A stretch of 64,000 bases of DNA from Leuctra nigra. Taxonomy: Eukaryota > Arthropoda > Insecta > Plecoptera > Leuctridae. The notes beneath the pieces were generated by a model, which saw only the letters and a program-made list of their open reading frames with translations, searched no databases and was not told the origin of the DNA. Where the stretch lies: assembly GCA_934045905.1 (NCBI GenBank), contig OW203769.1, positions 25,327,705-25,391,704 on the forward strand, read 5' to 3'. Of the stretch, positions 12,693-24,018 are shown one piece after another. The position numbers and the translations under genes are program-made. Each line of letters opens with the position of its first letter. Position 1 is the stretch's first letter.

Positions 12693-15639
12693 AATGTCAA
12701 GTAAAAACGTTTTAGAAATAAAAGCAATGCAGGCTGAAACGGAAATGAACTTCTTTATCGCCATTTTGCAGGAAAAATACGAGTTTATAAGGAAATATAT
12801 AATAAGTTAATTTTATCTGCGTTACCCGTGGCCGATAATTGATTTCTAATTATTTCGAACAATCACATACTTGGATTTAGTCATTAAAAGGTAAACTTTG
12901 TACACATGGACGTATAATAATGTTATGTGATACCTATATTGAAATTCAAATGTAATTATAAAAATGTAATGCAATATTTATGAAATTGCTGGTTATTTTA
13001 ATTTATTCTTTTCTGATCCTACTTATAGTTTATCATATTTTTACTATCTTGGACATTCATTATAATATAGTGATGCAAAGAGTGTAAAAGTAAAATATGG
13101 ACAGATCTGCTCTCATGTCCACATTTTTACATGTAGTGTGTTTGTGGTTGGATCCTCTCCACTTGCCCTCAAAATTACACACACAATCAGACTCAAAAAT
13201 CAATCATTTGGATTTAAATGTTGTTTTAAAGTACTACTAAATATCGAATTAATTAAAACTATGAAAAGTGCTACAAAATAATTGGTTTTGGTGTTCCAGT
13301 GCCCAATTATATCTTAAAAATGAAATTTCTAAGCTAAGGCAATCTATAAGCCTTTAGATTTGGAGTGACACAAACTCTCCGAGGAGTTTTATGTGGTCAT
13401 TTTGCTTCAATTTCCATAGATAAAGCGTTAATTAAAAAAATAATTCTGTAAATAGTATGATGTGTGTTTGAGCCATTGATCTCAAAATTATCCCTCAAAT
13501 TATAGTTTGTATATGTACTACCTATAAGATCCAAGTAACTCATGACAGTAGAGGAAATTTTACATGATGAAGCAGAAGAAGAAAGGTAATAAAAGAAAGA
13601 AATGAGCTCAAGTCGAACAACGGCAAATCAACATCATGGCATACGCTGAACAAAATGGAATCATAAGAGATGACCAGCTAAGACCGAGAGAAGTACAATT
13701 GTTCTTTCAACTCAATCTAGCGGTACCCAAAACTCAATGAAAAACCAAACTAGTATTTTTGCTACCTTTTGTGTACACACAAATGCAAACGTTTTAAAGA
13801 TAGTCTGCATGGTTAAAACTATTGTTGTGAAGAGATAAATATATTTGTTTTGTCAGGAGAAAGGTGTGAAAATAAGAATGTAATACATAATAGTTGTTGC
13901 TGTTGGGGTTTAGATTTGAAAATAGGAAATGATTTTATAAATTACTTGAGGAAATTTGCTTCTAGCTATTTATTTTATCTCTGCACAATTAATTTCGTTT
14001 GTTCACGTCTTACCAAGAGAAATTCCTTGCGCAATAAATACAAATTTCAGTGTGCTATGATCAATTTCAAAATATGTTTTTAACAGCAAAGAAGTTACAG
14101 CCAAAACAAACTTACTAACAGATAATCTCTAGATGAACTTAATTTTGATTAAGGGGCTCTCTGTCACCAATTAAATATAATACATTTGGAAATTTGTAGT
14201 CTGACGTATGAAAACATTACTTTTGTTACTTACTTTTTATTATTTTTATCATTGCCTATACAGTGATCAATAATTGGGATATTAGTTTGATGGGCTTGGT
14301 GCAAGTGTCAATGTTTAATATTATTTATTGTATCACTACATTTGGGAAAATAATATAAAAATATCCTACAAAATGAACGTCGTGGTCTTAAATTATATTG
14401 ACAGAAAGATTCAAAATACATGATATTTCAGTATAGTTAGAAAACAATTTCAACAGAGCGTAGAAAATGCAGTAGTCAAAAGTGCCAATAACTTTGATGG
14501 CTTTATTGCGAAATAGAAAGGACAAGAGCATGTTTTTCAAGGATTAGAAATACTTTGATGCGTGGGAAAGGTCGACAAACTACAAACTTCCTACCTTTGA
14601 AGATATCCTTGAGAGCGGGGGTTTACAACCCTTAGCCAATGCGTTTCACCCCCAATACTTTGGCATACAAAAAGACTAGAAATTCGCAGTGAGGACCTTC
14701 AACCGGGAAAATAATCGTAAATCTTTATTGAACACCTATAATCGGTGGAGGAAAATAATGGTGAAGGTTGTAAAGGTGATTTTGAGAGTCAACAACCTTC
14801 TACAAGGGTAGGAAATAAGGGAAAAAAATATGAAGCATCAGTACCGTTATAGTTTGATTTCATACAAATATCAAGACAATTTTGGATTTTTTTCTCCGAG
14901 GTAAAATCATTATTAAAAAGATGTGTGTGAAAAAAACTAAACTCAATCATCAAGATTCCCATTATTGGATAAGATCTTAATGTTGGAAACATTTTTTTTC
15001 ATTTTATTTTCATGAAAAATAAGAATTGAGAACAAAACTCTGAGCATTTTTCCTTTTACGTATATTTTGATTCGATTTATTCTAAATGTAATATCCAATA
15101 ATAATAAAAAAATAAAAAAAAGGTATATTCCAGTAGGTCTAATCATTTTGCAATAGCGAAATACAGTTACAATGGGTATTTTATTATTTTTTTTAAAAAA
15201 CTAATATAAATATTAATAATGTGGTATTCTATAAGCAGAAAATTTTCATTTTTTGGGAAAATATATATATTTTTTTTTCTGGGGCTTAACGTCGCACTGT
15301 TCTGCAGCGAGGCTAATGGCGAAGGGTTTTCAGGATGTGTTAGTACGATATTATTGTACCGTCGGACGAGCGACGGAGCGTTTTCGTGCGCGACAAATGC
15401 TGACCACATAGTAGGAACAAAGTTATGACAGTAAGGGATGAAAATGTAGATAAGGTTCAATGCATGTCACCTCAGTCTTGCCTTTTCGATATTCATAACC
15501 GTTTGCCAAATATGGCAATTTATATTTTGTATTTCGCTAAACCGACCGATGGCGTGAAAAAAGTATGACTGCCCTAAATAACTTTAAACACACTGTAATA
15601 AAATTATAAAATATTTGTTTTCGAATCAGGTGGTACAGA

Positions 15640-16127
15640 AAGATAGGTACGAATTCCTGCCAAAAAACTTTTGAAAATGCAATAATCTATAAATAAATAA
15701 TTCACAAAATGGCAAACATCTTGGACACAAACAACAGACAATAAATAAAGAACAATTAAACCTCCTACCATTCGGGTCTGGTCATCTTCTTCTCGCAGGT
15801 CGCGCAGGGAAGAGGTTGTCATTGCCAGGCTACGAATTGGACACTGTCGACTTACACACGTTTTTTTTTATGTGTGGTGAAAATCCTCCTAGATGTGATG
15901 TATGTGATGCGCCATTGTCCATTCAGCATATATTATGCGAATGTGATAAATATAGTCAAAAGCGTAGGAGTCTGAATATGTCAGCGGATATCGCTGAGAT
16001 TCTTGACGACAACTCCAATAACATCGATAAAGTAATCAGATTTCTAAAGGAAACTAATCTCAATGACGAAATTAAGAAGAAAATTAAAATTATGATATTA
16101 AAAGTTTACATTAATAAAATAAAATAA
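15640..16127 (+). pseudogene. 3' end of a Jockey-like non-LTR retrotransposon ORF2 (broken)
   Basis: This matches the C-terminal tail after the reverse transcriptase (and, where present, RNase H) of Jockey-clade polyproteins. Translated from 15,710 it shows a W-x3-W pair, then NK(stop)RTIKP, a tryptophan, and a REEVVIARLRIGHCRLTH block typical of these tails. The zinc-knuckle-like segment follows in another frame: CDVC, then HILCEC, with Cys codons near 15,894 and 15,903. Breaks visible: an in-frame stop at 15,746-15,748, where relatives have Leu, and a one-base shift in the nine-T run at 15,861-15,869. More breaks lie upstream, where only traces (15,640-15,710) remain. The polymerase domain is absent, as expected for a 5'-truncated insertion. 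The tail runs to a stop at 16,125-16,127 and is followed by a matching 3' UTR. Confidence 0.85.
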
Positions 16128-16210
16128 ATTTTTGAATTTAAATTTTTGACAAATAAATTGAAAAAATGGCGCTAATAACCAAGTCGTTAAGCGCCAAAAA
16201 AAGAAAACAT
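16128..16210 (+). mobile_element. 3' UTR and A-rich tail of the Jockey-like element
   Basis: Directly after the stop, an AT-rich UTR contains a stem GGCGCT...AGCGCC (16,167-16,194) and then an A-rich tail AAAAAAAGAAAAC. A terminal stem-loop followed by an A tail fits target-primed reverse transcription. The 3' boundary is therefore about 16,210. The 5' boundary is lost in decay and no target duplication was found. Confidence 0.7.
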
Positions 16211-16242
16211 AAACAACTTCCCTTCATTATACTTTTATAAAG

Positions 16243-16258
16243 CCCCCCCCCCCCCCCC
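16243..16258 (+). repeat. Homopolymer C16
   Basis: Sixteen consecutive C lie just after the retrotransposon tail. It is one of several long G/C homopolymers in this AT-rich window. Confidence 0.9.
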
Positions 16259-17247
16259 ACTTTGAAACACCAACTAATAACCGTTTGAATGAGCCGATGT
16301 ACTTACTTTTGTTATTTTAAAATGAATATCAGACAAATAGAAATCGATACAAACTCTTCATTTAAATAATATATTATATTTTCTATTTATGACCTGGTAT
16401 TAACAATTCTTCTTGACAAGGATCTTCACCAATTCGCTACTTCTGAAATGAACACACTTCTCTGCAAACGGTGACTCATCTGGCAATGGCATCATCGGAA
16501 TCGTCACAAAGAGAATGCAAATTCTCTGAATATGATTCAACACATCAACTCATCGATAATACTACCGACTCATTTTAATTAACAGAATTGAAGCACGTAT
16601 GAACTTTACATTGTAGCAAGGAAAAGTTATTTTAGGAATCAAATAGTTTGGTATTTTAATACTCCGATCAAGTTATCGATAGAAGAATAATTATCTTGCA
16701 GTCTAATGAACAGCATTTAAGATTATTTTGAATTTATATTTTTTTAGTGGTATTGTCAGTTCCAACTCAGGGGAGTGATATTAACAGACAGGATTTTCAG
16801 ACAGTTGCTTATTTCTGAATATGCTCCTGAGAACCGGCAAAATCAGGGAGAAATCCGTTTCATGACATGGTTCCAAATATTACCACTTGATATTGCCTTT
16901 TTGCCTTTTTGTGATTTTTTTCGGTTGATAGTGCCTTTTTTGGTATTTTGGGAAATAATACTGCTTTTTCGAGCATTTCATGCTGCTGTTTTGTCATTTT
17001 GGACTAATTTTGCCTAAATTGCTAGTTTTATACTGTTTTCACTAGTATTCAAACTCACTTTTTATTGGTACTCGGTACGGCAATTTGATCGATGTATCCC
17101 TGACTGACAATGATCCATGAACTCCACATCTCCTATGTTCGATTCTTTGCATTATACCAAAGAAAATGTTGTCATGGCAGTTAATATTATAATAAAATAT
17201 TATTCGTTTAATGAAACTCACTTGGATAGGTAAGATTTCTAACAAAA

Positions 17248-17267
17248 GGGGGGGGGGGGGGGGGGGG
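17248..17267 (+). repeat. Homopolymer G20
   Basis: Twenty consecutive G are followed by TGCAGCTG. The exact length in the genome is uncertain because such runs are prone to sequencing slippage. Confidence 0.9.
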
Positions 17268-17668
17268 TGCAGCTGTTACCTTATGACTTGACTTTTATAT
17301 AATTACATTCCAATAAGATGGTAGATAGAGCTTGGTACCAACATTTACATTAGGACCTTTGAGTATTAAATCCTTTCAAAGATTGGACCATGACGGTTCA
17401 AATGAATTTGATTTTAATATTTGAAACACAAATCTAAACACAAAACTTAACTCTATTTGTGTACTTAATTGATTTTTTAGCTGTAAAATCTCATAGAATG
17501 AAATTGACAAGATTTCCCAGTATGTGAACTTGTCTTCTAGTTACTTCTATACCTACAGTATGGCGCTTATTTGCACCAGCATGCTATACACCAGCGCATA
17601 GGCGAATAGCATAGAAATGTAGAGCAGTAGACCACTAAGAGGTAACATTACTGACGTCACTCATTACC

Positions 17669-17681
17669 AGGTCATTGAACT
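17669..17681. promoter_or_regulatory. Perfect match to the EcR/USP IR1 consensus
   Basis: AGGTCATTGAACT fits RGKTCANTGAMCY (the inverted-repeat site of the ecdysone receptor heterodimer) at every position. A CRE-like TGACGTCA lies about 20 bp upstream. No adjacent gene was recognised, so function is speculative. Confidence 0.35.
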
Positions 17682-18084
17682 CGGATAAAAGTGCTAAAAA
17701 ATAATGTATCTAAATTAGGATACATTCAAAATTATATTTGAAAAAATGTTTTATTTTAAGTACTTTCCTCAGAAATATAAAGTTAATTTATTGTTTAGTA
17801 TTTAATATTCAATTATGTTTCTTATAGTAAAACGATTCAAAGTGAAATATCAGAACTATGCCATTCTAAGAGAAATAAAATATATGGAATTAATTCCATA
17901 CAACAATAAAAAGACTTGACGAAAGCGTTTAAGTTTATCAATTTTTTGTACAATACCTATGTACAAAAAAAACTATGACTCGCTTGTATTATTTAATATA
18001 TTTTAACAATATGTATCCATACAAGAACCTAAGCATATAACGGCAATGTCTGGAAATCATAGTATAAGCTGTTTTAGAATTTCC

Positions 18085-18256
18085 ACTCCCCTGTAGGTAT
18101 AGAAATTGTCCCTATACGATGTGCGCGCATTATCAGTTACTGTTAGAATCTCCAATACCAGATTTGGTTGAGATCGGTTCAAGGGTCTAGAAATGTATGA
18201 AGAACATACATACATATACATTACATACATACAGACATACATACAGACAGACATTA
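18085..18256 (+). mobile_element. 3' end of a retroposon with (ACAT)n tail
   Basis: The block TTTGGTTGAGATCGGTTCAA, then GGTCTAGAAATGTATGAAG, runs directly into a (TACA)n tail at about 18,205-18,256. A conserved 'GAGATCGGTTC' block ending in short tandem repeats is typical of RTE-type LINE 3' ends and of SINEs that borrow them. Only the 3' end is discernible and no reverse-transcriptase frame is nearby. Minus-strand frames across the tail encode only Met/Tyr/Val repeats and are not genes. Confidence 0.55.
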
Positions 18257-18259
18257 TAC

Positions 18260-20670
18260 AATATAGGTATAAATAAGAGCAAGCAAAATAACTAATGAAA
18301 ATAATATTATAAAAATAAAAATAAACATTACCTAAACATTAAAACTTTAAGGTTTAATAACCAGGTTAAAAAAGTAAAATGGGATGATGTATTAAATTAT
18401 TACTATAGTAGAGACTACAATCAAAAATAAACGAGGAAACTGTGGTGGCGAAATTATGGTGTAAAAAGTGGCGGTAATGAACACGTTGATTAAAAAAGAC
18501 AACGAAAAATTTCGGAACGAAAACGTTTATTTGAAAATGTTACCGTGGGTTGTTGAACCACTTATTGAATTAAAAATATCCCCTAAACTCTTTTTATCGC
18601 AGTTCATATATTTATATGCCGCTCGAATCCCATTCCGATCAAAATTAAAATAAAAAAATATAGTTGCAGAATCTCATAACTCTACATTATCTTCTTACTC
18701 TGCTGACACATCGGTTGTCATGAGACACATAATAATACTATTGAAATATAAAGTAATAATACAGGACTAGATGAAAATTAACATGCAATATACTATAATA
18801 GAACAGTCTAGGCCCAAATTTACAAAGATATTTTCTTGGGGGAATTTATGATTTTTCCCCACTTTGGTGTATTGTAATAAGCTTTGAAAGAAGTGATTTT
18901 ATTTTAAAACCTCCGGGAGAAAAGCTTTGTGAATTCGGTCCCTGTTGATAATCTTCTAACCCTGCAGTAAAACAGTAACGTGAACGTCACAATCGATAAA
19001 TTATGTAGTCACACTTTAGGTACTAATTTTTTTCAGTGATAGCAAAAATATAACTGCTACAGATTCATTTAAAATATTTGTATATTCTGTTTAACAGACA
19101 TCAGGCATAGTTAAATATCGTGATAATTTTATACAAATAATATATATAAATTTTGTTCAATTTGTAATTATCCAAACCAATTATCCGGGGTAATAAATAT
19201 TTCGTATATATATATATATATATTAACATTTTGTTATCGAAATAGTGAAATATGCAATACACCTGCATGCAATTTATGGTGAGATTTTTAAGTGTCTTAA
19301 ATTATTTTTATGGTATTCTGTGGCCTATATCAATTTTACTGCTGCTGGGATCGAGTAACTTGCGTCAATAAACGATCGACAATCCTTATGGGAAAATAAC
19401 ATTCAATAATCAATAATCACTCATAAGAGCTGTCGATCGACTGTCAATGCGATGCAGAAGGTTGTTTTGCTCTCTCGATCCACTGACATCTCTTCTAATA
19501 CTCGTCGGAGTAACTACAAGTCAAGAGATTTGGTCAAGTTTCAAGTTTTCAAGTTTTTTATTCATCCCTATTTGATCATTACAAAATGTTATTGGATACG
19601 TCAGTCAATTACATAACAATTAAAACAATAATACATTATAACTACATACATTTTGCGTTTAGAAACTCGTCAATTGAATAAAAACAATTCTTAATTAATA
19701 ATTCTTTCAGCGATGATTTAAAAATGTAAAATCTCTCATAGTCAATTTTAGATTTTAATGATGAATTCAATTTATTGAAAAGACTGAGATTATAGACAAA
19801 ACATTTAAACATTATAGCTACTATTATCATATAAATTTATTTAATACATTCACTCTATTTACATACAATTTTGGATTGTTCGATGAAGTTCGCTTTTAGC
19901 TATGGCTTTGACGGCTTTTTGCCAAATAAAAAATGTATTAATTACTTATTCCCTTAGATGCAATGTCATTTAAATAACGTTTGACAATGGAAGAGAATTT
20001 AAATAGATCGACGTTAAAATCGGTCTATAAGATTTACAATATATTTCTTAAAAAATCTCAATATTAAATCTTTTATCCCGTCTGAAATGACGGAGTTCGA
20101 ACCCGGTCTATCATTCATAAGGTTGGAGGTTCTCAATATAATGTTTCCGGTATTCCCCATCATAGTTCTGTAACGTATGGCTCTTCTTTCTCTACACCTG
20201 TGTGTAATAATCTTAATCTTTTCATTCAGTAGACATAGAAAAGTGTTATTCCCCCCTCCAATGCCCTTGCCTTTTCGATCTCAATTCAAACTCAAAACTC
20301 TTTGCTATTTAGTCCCATGAACTTGTATCTCGTTCCATGCGATTATCGTCTGTAAGTTGGTTGTGTTGTGTTGTCAATAAGGTTGGTATTCGCTTGATAC
20401 TTAGCTTCTGAGCGGAATACTTTCATCGAAGCGAACTCCGAGGTAAAGTCAGGTTATTGGCACACTTACCTAAAGAAATGTAACGTATGCTATAACTCTA
20501 GAACATTTTTACGGTCATTATTTGTAATAATATGTTATAATGGATGAAAATGTGGCTAATATTACACAGGTATATTTCCTGAAATTGTGTGGTGTGCTTT
20601 TGTTATTTAATTTTTTTAAACCTTTTATTGTGTGTTTTAATTATTTAATAATATCGTAATTGATTATTAT
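18260..20670. other. AT-rich stretch without recognised genes
   Basis: No coding family was recognised. It contains a short (TA)n run at 19,206-19,226, an imperfect inverted repeat at about 19,350-19,495, and repeats of TTCAAGTTTT near 19,540-19,560. Confidence 0.45.
19350..19495. repeat. Imperfect inverted repeat (MITE-like relic)
   Basis: Outer pieces GGATCGAG (about 19,350) and CTCGATCC (about 19,476) are complementary. So are the inner pieces CGATCGACAnnCTTATG and CATAAGAGCTGTCGATCG. The arms are unequal in length, so this may be an old decayed foldback. No target duplication was seen. Confidence 0.4.
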
Positions 20671-20789
20671 TAAACTATGTAGAGGGCCAAGTGGTATCCC
20701 GTAGGATCGTCGTGAAGGGAAGGTGCCACCTATCTCACTAAATGCATATATAGGTCCAAAACCTAAAAAATCTTGGTGCCACCCCCAGA

Positions 20790-20798
20790 CCCCTGGCG
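20790..20798 (+). repeat. 9-bp target duplication, left copy
   Basis: CCCCTGGCG lies immediately left of the nested MITE and is repeated at 21,180-21,188. The uninterrupted sequence is preserved in inverted form in the opposite arm of the foldback (around 23,345-23,365), which confirms a single original copy. Confidence 0.85.
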
Positions 20799-21179
20799 GC
20801 GAGAATTGAATTGCAGTTAAGTTCGTTTATGGAGTTATTTTTCAGCCAAGAAGTAAGGGTGGTAAAACGTCACTCGCAATCATGACGTCGATCTTGCTGA
20901 GCTGAAAAGTTGTTATGAAATGTCATTGTCTTTGCTCAGCTGTTTAATTTGAATAATGAAATGTCATTGCCTTCTTTTTCAATTTTCTTTCAATTGATGT
21001 TACATGAAGATAATGTACATTTAAATAATTGAAATAGAGTTAAGCAAAAGCGAAATAAGTGACCTAGAGGTGTGGAAGCATTTTACATTCAATTAAGTAT
21101 GATAGCGGTCGACTGCACTCGTTTCTCATTGGTTAATTTTTAACCCCATTTACGAACTTAACTGCAATTCAATTCTCGC
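20799..21179. mobile_element. Nested 381-bp MITE with 28-bp TIRs
   Basis: The termini are perfect inverted repeats of 28 bp beginning GCGAGAATTGAATTGCAGTT, with weaker pairing a few bases further in. The element is flanked by a 9-bp direct repeat. A 9-bp duplication and a G-initial terminus are most often seen with Mutator-like elements, so a MULE-derived MITE is the likeliest class (inference). Inside is a near-direct repeat of GAAATGTCATTG. There is no coding capacity. It inserted after the host foldback formed, because the other arm lacks it. Confidence 0.85.
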
Positions 21180-21188
21180 CCCCTGGCG
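21180..21188 (+). repeat. 9-bp target duplication, right copy
   Basis: This second copy of CCCCTGGCG abuts the right end of the nested MITE. Confidence 0.85.
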
Positions 21189-23489
21189 GGGGCTGGGGGC
21201 TGGGGGCTAAAGTTATTCATTCCTGTACCCTACACGAAAAGACATAGAGGATTAATTTTTTTTATTTAAGATCAAAACTGAATGCCCTATTGTGAAAAAA
21301 ATTTATTTTAAAAAATTTTGGCCGCCATCTTGGAAAAAAAATTTGAAACATTAAGAATTTATATACACTTTAAATCGGTCATTGGACGAACAAATGTCTC
21401 AAACAAAAGTTATAGTACTCATAAAATGCAATAACTTTGTAATTTAAAATTTTTTTCTATCACCAATACTTTATGAGTAAGAGCCGATTTAGTGCCGTTT
21501 TCGGAGCGGGATAGGGACTACACAATGTTAATTGATCTCGGGGGGCCTTGAACGGAGTGAATTTTACCGCTTTTTTATGACATCGTAGCGCCAAAACCGT
21601 TCATCCGATCTAAAAAATCTTTGCGGCATTTGAAAGGCACATTCTTTGGGTCAACTTTCCCGAATTCGCAACAATCTTCTGTTTTCCATTGTTGAGAAAA
21701 AGCAATATTTCTTGAATAGAAATCGAACTTATTTTCAATTCGTTTTTATGGAGGTAGTACAGGCACAAGTGAATTATACCGTAGGATTTTTGTGAAGGGG
21801 GCTGGCACCAAATGCCATTTGATAAAGCATGCTTTGAGATGTATGAAAAGTCATGGTGCCAACCTCGCAACCCTGGCCGGGGGCGGTGGCGGGGGGGGGT
21901 ATTTTCCAAAAAATCGACGGTTTCAAAAAAAAAATCTGAAAAAATTGGCACACATAAATTGGATTATGTAATTTGAAAAAAAGAAAACAAAAATATCCAA
22001 CGCCGCCATCTTGGGGAAAAAAGGTTACAAAAAGAGCTTTTTATACATACTGAACAAAGTGGGCCGGTTATTAAATTCCGGTTGGAGCAAGAAAAGGTCC
22101 AATGGGCGAGATATCGCTGTGATGAAACTTCTTCAGTAATTTGGCTGAACATCTCACATATTATAACAAACATACCAAGGTTTGATGTGTGAAAGTTTCA
22201 AAAACATTACTAATGTAGAAAAAAAGTTACAGATGTTCGAATTTGGTTATCGAAAAGTCGATTAATTTGAGATCCGTTTAATTGATTTTTCGATAACCAT
22301 ATTCGAACAGCTGTAACTTTTTTTCTACATTAGTAATGTTTTTGAAACTTTCACACATCAAACCTTGGTATGTTTGTTATAATATGTGAGATGTTCAGCC
22401 AAATTACTGAAGAAGTTTCATCACAGCGATATCTCGCCCATTGGACCTTTTCTTGCGCCAACCGGAATTTAATAACCGGCCCACGTTGTTCAGTATGTAT
22501 AAAAAGCTCTTTTTGTAACCTTTTTTCCCCAAGATGGCGGCGTTGGATATTTTCGTTTTCTTTTTTTCAAATAACATAATCCAATTTATTTGTGCCAATT
22601 TTTCCAGATTTTTTTTTTGAAACCGTCGATTTTTTGGAAAATACCCCGCCCCCGCCCCCGGCCAGGGTTGCGAGGTTGGCACCATGACTTTTCATACATC
22701 TCAAAGCATGTTTTATCAAATGGCATTTGGTGCCAGCCCCCTTCACAAAAATCCTACGGTATAATTCACTTGTGCCTGTACTACCTCCATAAAAACGAAT
22801 TGAAAATAAGTTCGATTTCTATTCAAGAAATATTGCTTTTTCTCAACAATGGAAAACAGAAGATTGTTGCGAATTCGGGAAAGTTGACCCAAAGAATGTA
22901 CCTTTCATATGCCGCAAAGATTTTTTAGATCGGATGAACGGTTTCGGCGCTACGATGTCATAAAAAAGCGGTAAAATTCACTCCGTTCAAGGCCCCCCGA
23001 GATCAATCAACATTGTGTAGTCCCTATCCCGCTCCGAAAAACGGCACTAAATCGGCTCTTACTCATAAAGTATTGGTCATAGAAAAAAATGTTAAATTAC
23101 AAAGTTATTGCATTTTATAAGTACTATAACTTTTGTTTGAGACATTTGTTCGTCCAATGACCGATTTAAAGTGTATATAAATTCTTAATGTTTCAAATTT
23201 TTTTTTCTAAGATGGCGGCCAAAATTTTTTAAAATAAATTTTTTTCAGAATAGGGCATTCAGTTTTGATCCAAAATAAAAAAAATTAATCCTCTATGTCT
23301 TTTCGTGTAGGGTACAGGAATGAATAACTTTAGCCCCCAGCCCCCAACCCCCGCCAGGGGTCTGGGGGTGGCACCAAAATTTTTTAGGTTTTGGATCTAT
23401 ATATGCATTTAGTGAGATAGGTGGCACCTTCCCTTCACGACGATCCTACGGGAGCTTTAAATCGACCTTTTGGCCCCCTACTAAACATA

Positions 23490-24015
23490 ACACATTCACA
23501 AGGGTTAAAAAAGTAATGCCTATGGTACATGTATTTTGTGAATTTTGATAAACAATTATTATTGTACGGTACACTGAAGTGTATTATTTTCAGTGAATTT
23601 AATTTTCAGTTTTTTAATTTTCATCAATTTTCAGTAGGTATCTATAGATTTCCCAAAGGTTGTGATCAGTAAAATGTTTTTAGGGATAATATGCAGTAAT
23701 TGTACCTACACATGCACTCACAAAAGAAACATTATTAAACAATTATTATATAATTTTATTGTTTTTAACAATAATCTTAATATGTACTCTCCTTTTTTTT
23801 ATAAATTGTATTTATTAAAATTTAATTTTGGTGTGTAATCTTAAATTATAATCTTTAACACTAGAAAATCTCTATCAAACCCAATTCTATAACATAGGAG
23901 AATATAAAAAAAATCGTGATTTTAAGTTAAGAACTTAAAATAAACATGTAGGAACCTATCGAAAAATTAAAAAAATCATATTTCGAGATTCCCTACTGTA
24001 AGATACAATTCAATA
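23490..24015. other. AT-rich gap between two foldback elements
   Basis: Nothing recognisable was seen: no frame of interest and no repeated block. Confidence 0.5.
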
Positions 24016-24018
24016 AAA

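Larger units (their letters stand above)
9870..15620. other. AT-rich stretch without recognised genes
   Basis: No frame matches a known family. It contains low-complexity TTTTA runs around 10,900-10,960, a (GA)n run, and a purine-rich block, annotated separately. A short coding-like piece at 13,606-13,740 (plus strand, about 42 codons, more balanced base composition) could be a fragment of a mobile-element protein but has no recognisable motif. Confidence 0.45.
16260..18075. other. Stretch without recognised genes
   Basis: No known coding family was seen. The region 16,890-17,030 has repeated TTTTGCC-type phrases (TTGCCTTTTTGCCTTTTTG and variants), a low-complexity tract. A G20 run and an ecdysone-receptor-type palindrome are listed separately. 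Confidence 0.45.
20681..23480. mobile_element. 2.8-kb foldback element with ~1.2-kb arms
   Basis: The left arm (20,681-22,265, including a nested 381-bp MITE) is the inverted copy of the right arm (22,278-23,480), separated by only about 12 bases. Without the insertion the arms are about 1.19 and 1.20 kb and match closely throughout by eye. The ends read TAGAGGGCCAA and, inverted, TAGGGGGCCAA. A TAGRG start is hAT-like, but no convincing 8-bp target duplication was found (flanks AAACTATG and CTAAACAT). Frames of 69-113 codons appear as mirror pairs (21,610-22,173 minus; 22,370-22,928 plus). Their differences between arms are not biased to silent sites and no motif is present, so they are most likely incidental. 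This is a non-autonomous foldback. A transcript would form a very long hairpin. Confidence 0.85.

Noticed and set aside
18057..18254. Minus-strand frame beginning with Met-Tyr-Val-Cys repeats
   Set aside because: It is a translation of the (ACAT)n retroposon tail.
20086..20115. B-box-like GGGTTCGAACTCC on the minus strand, possible tRNA
   Set aside because: No T-arm pairing partner of proper length, no A box and no anticodon arm were found nearby.
21610..22928. Mirror-image frames of 69-113 codons inside the 20.7-kb foldback, taken as a conserved gene pair
   Set aside because: Similarity is fully explained by the inverted duplication, the differences between arms are not mainly silent, and no domain or transposase motif is present.
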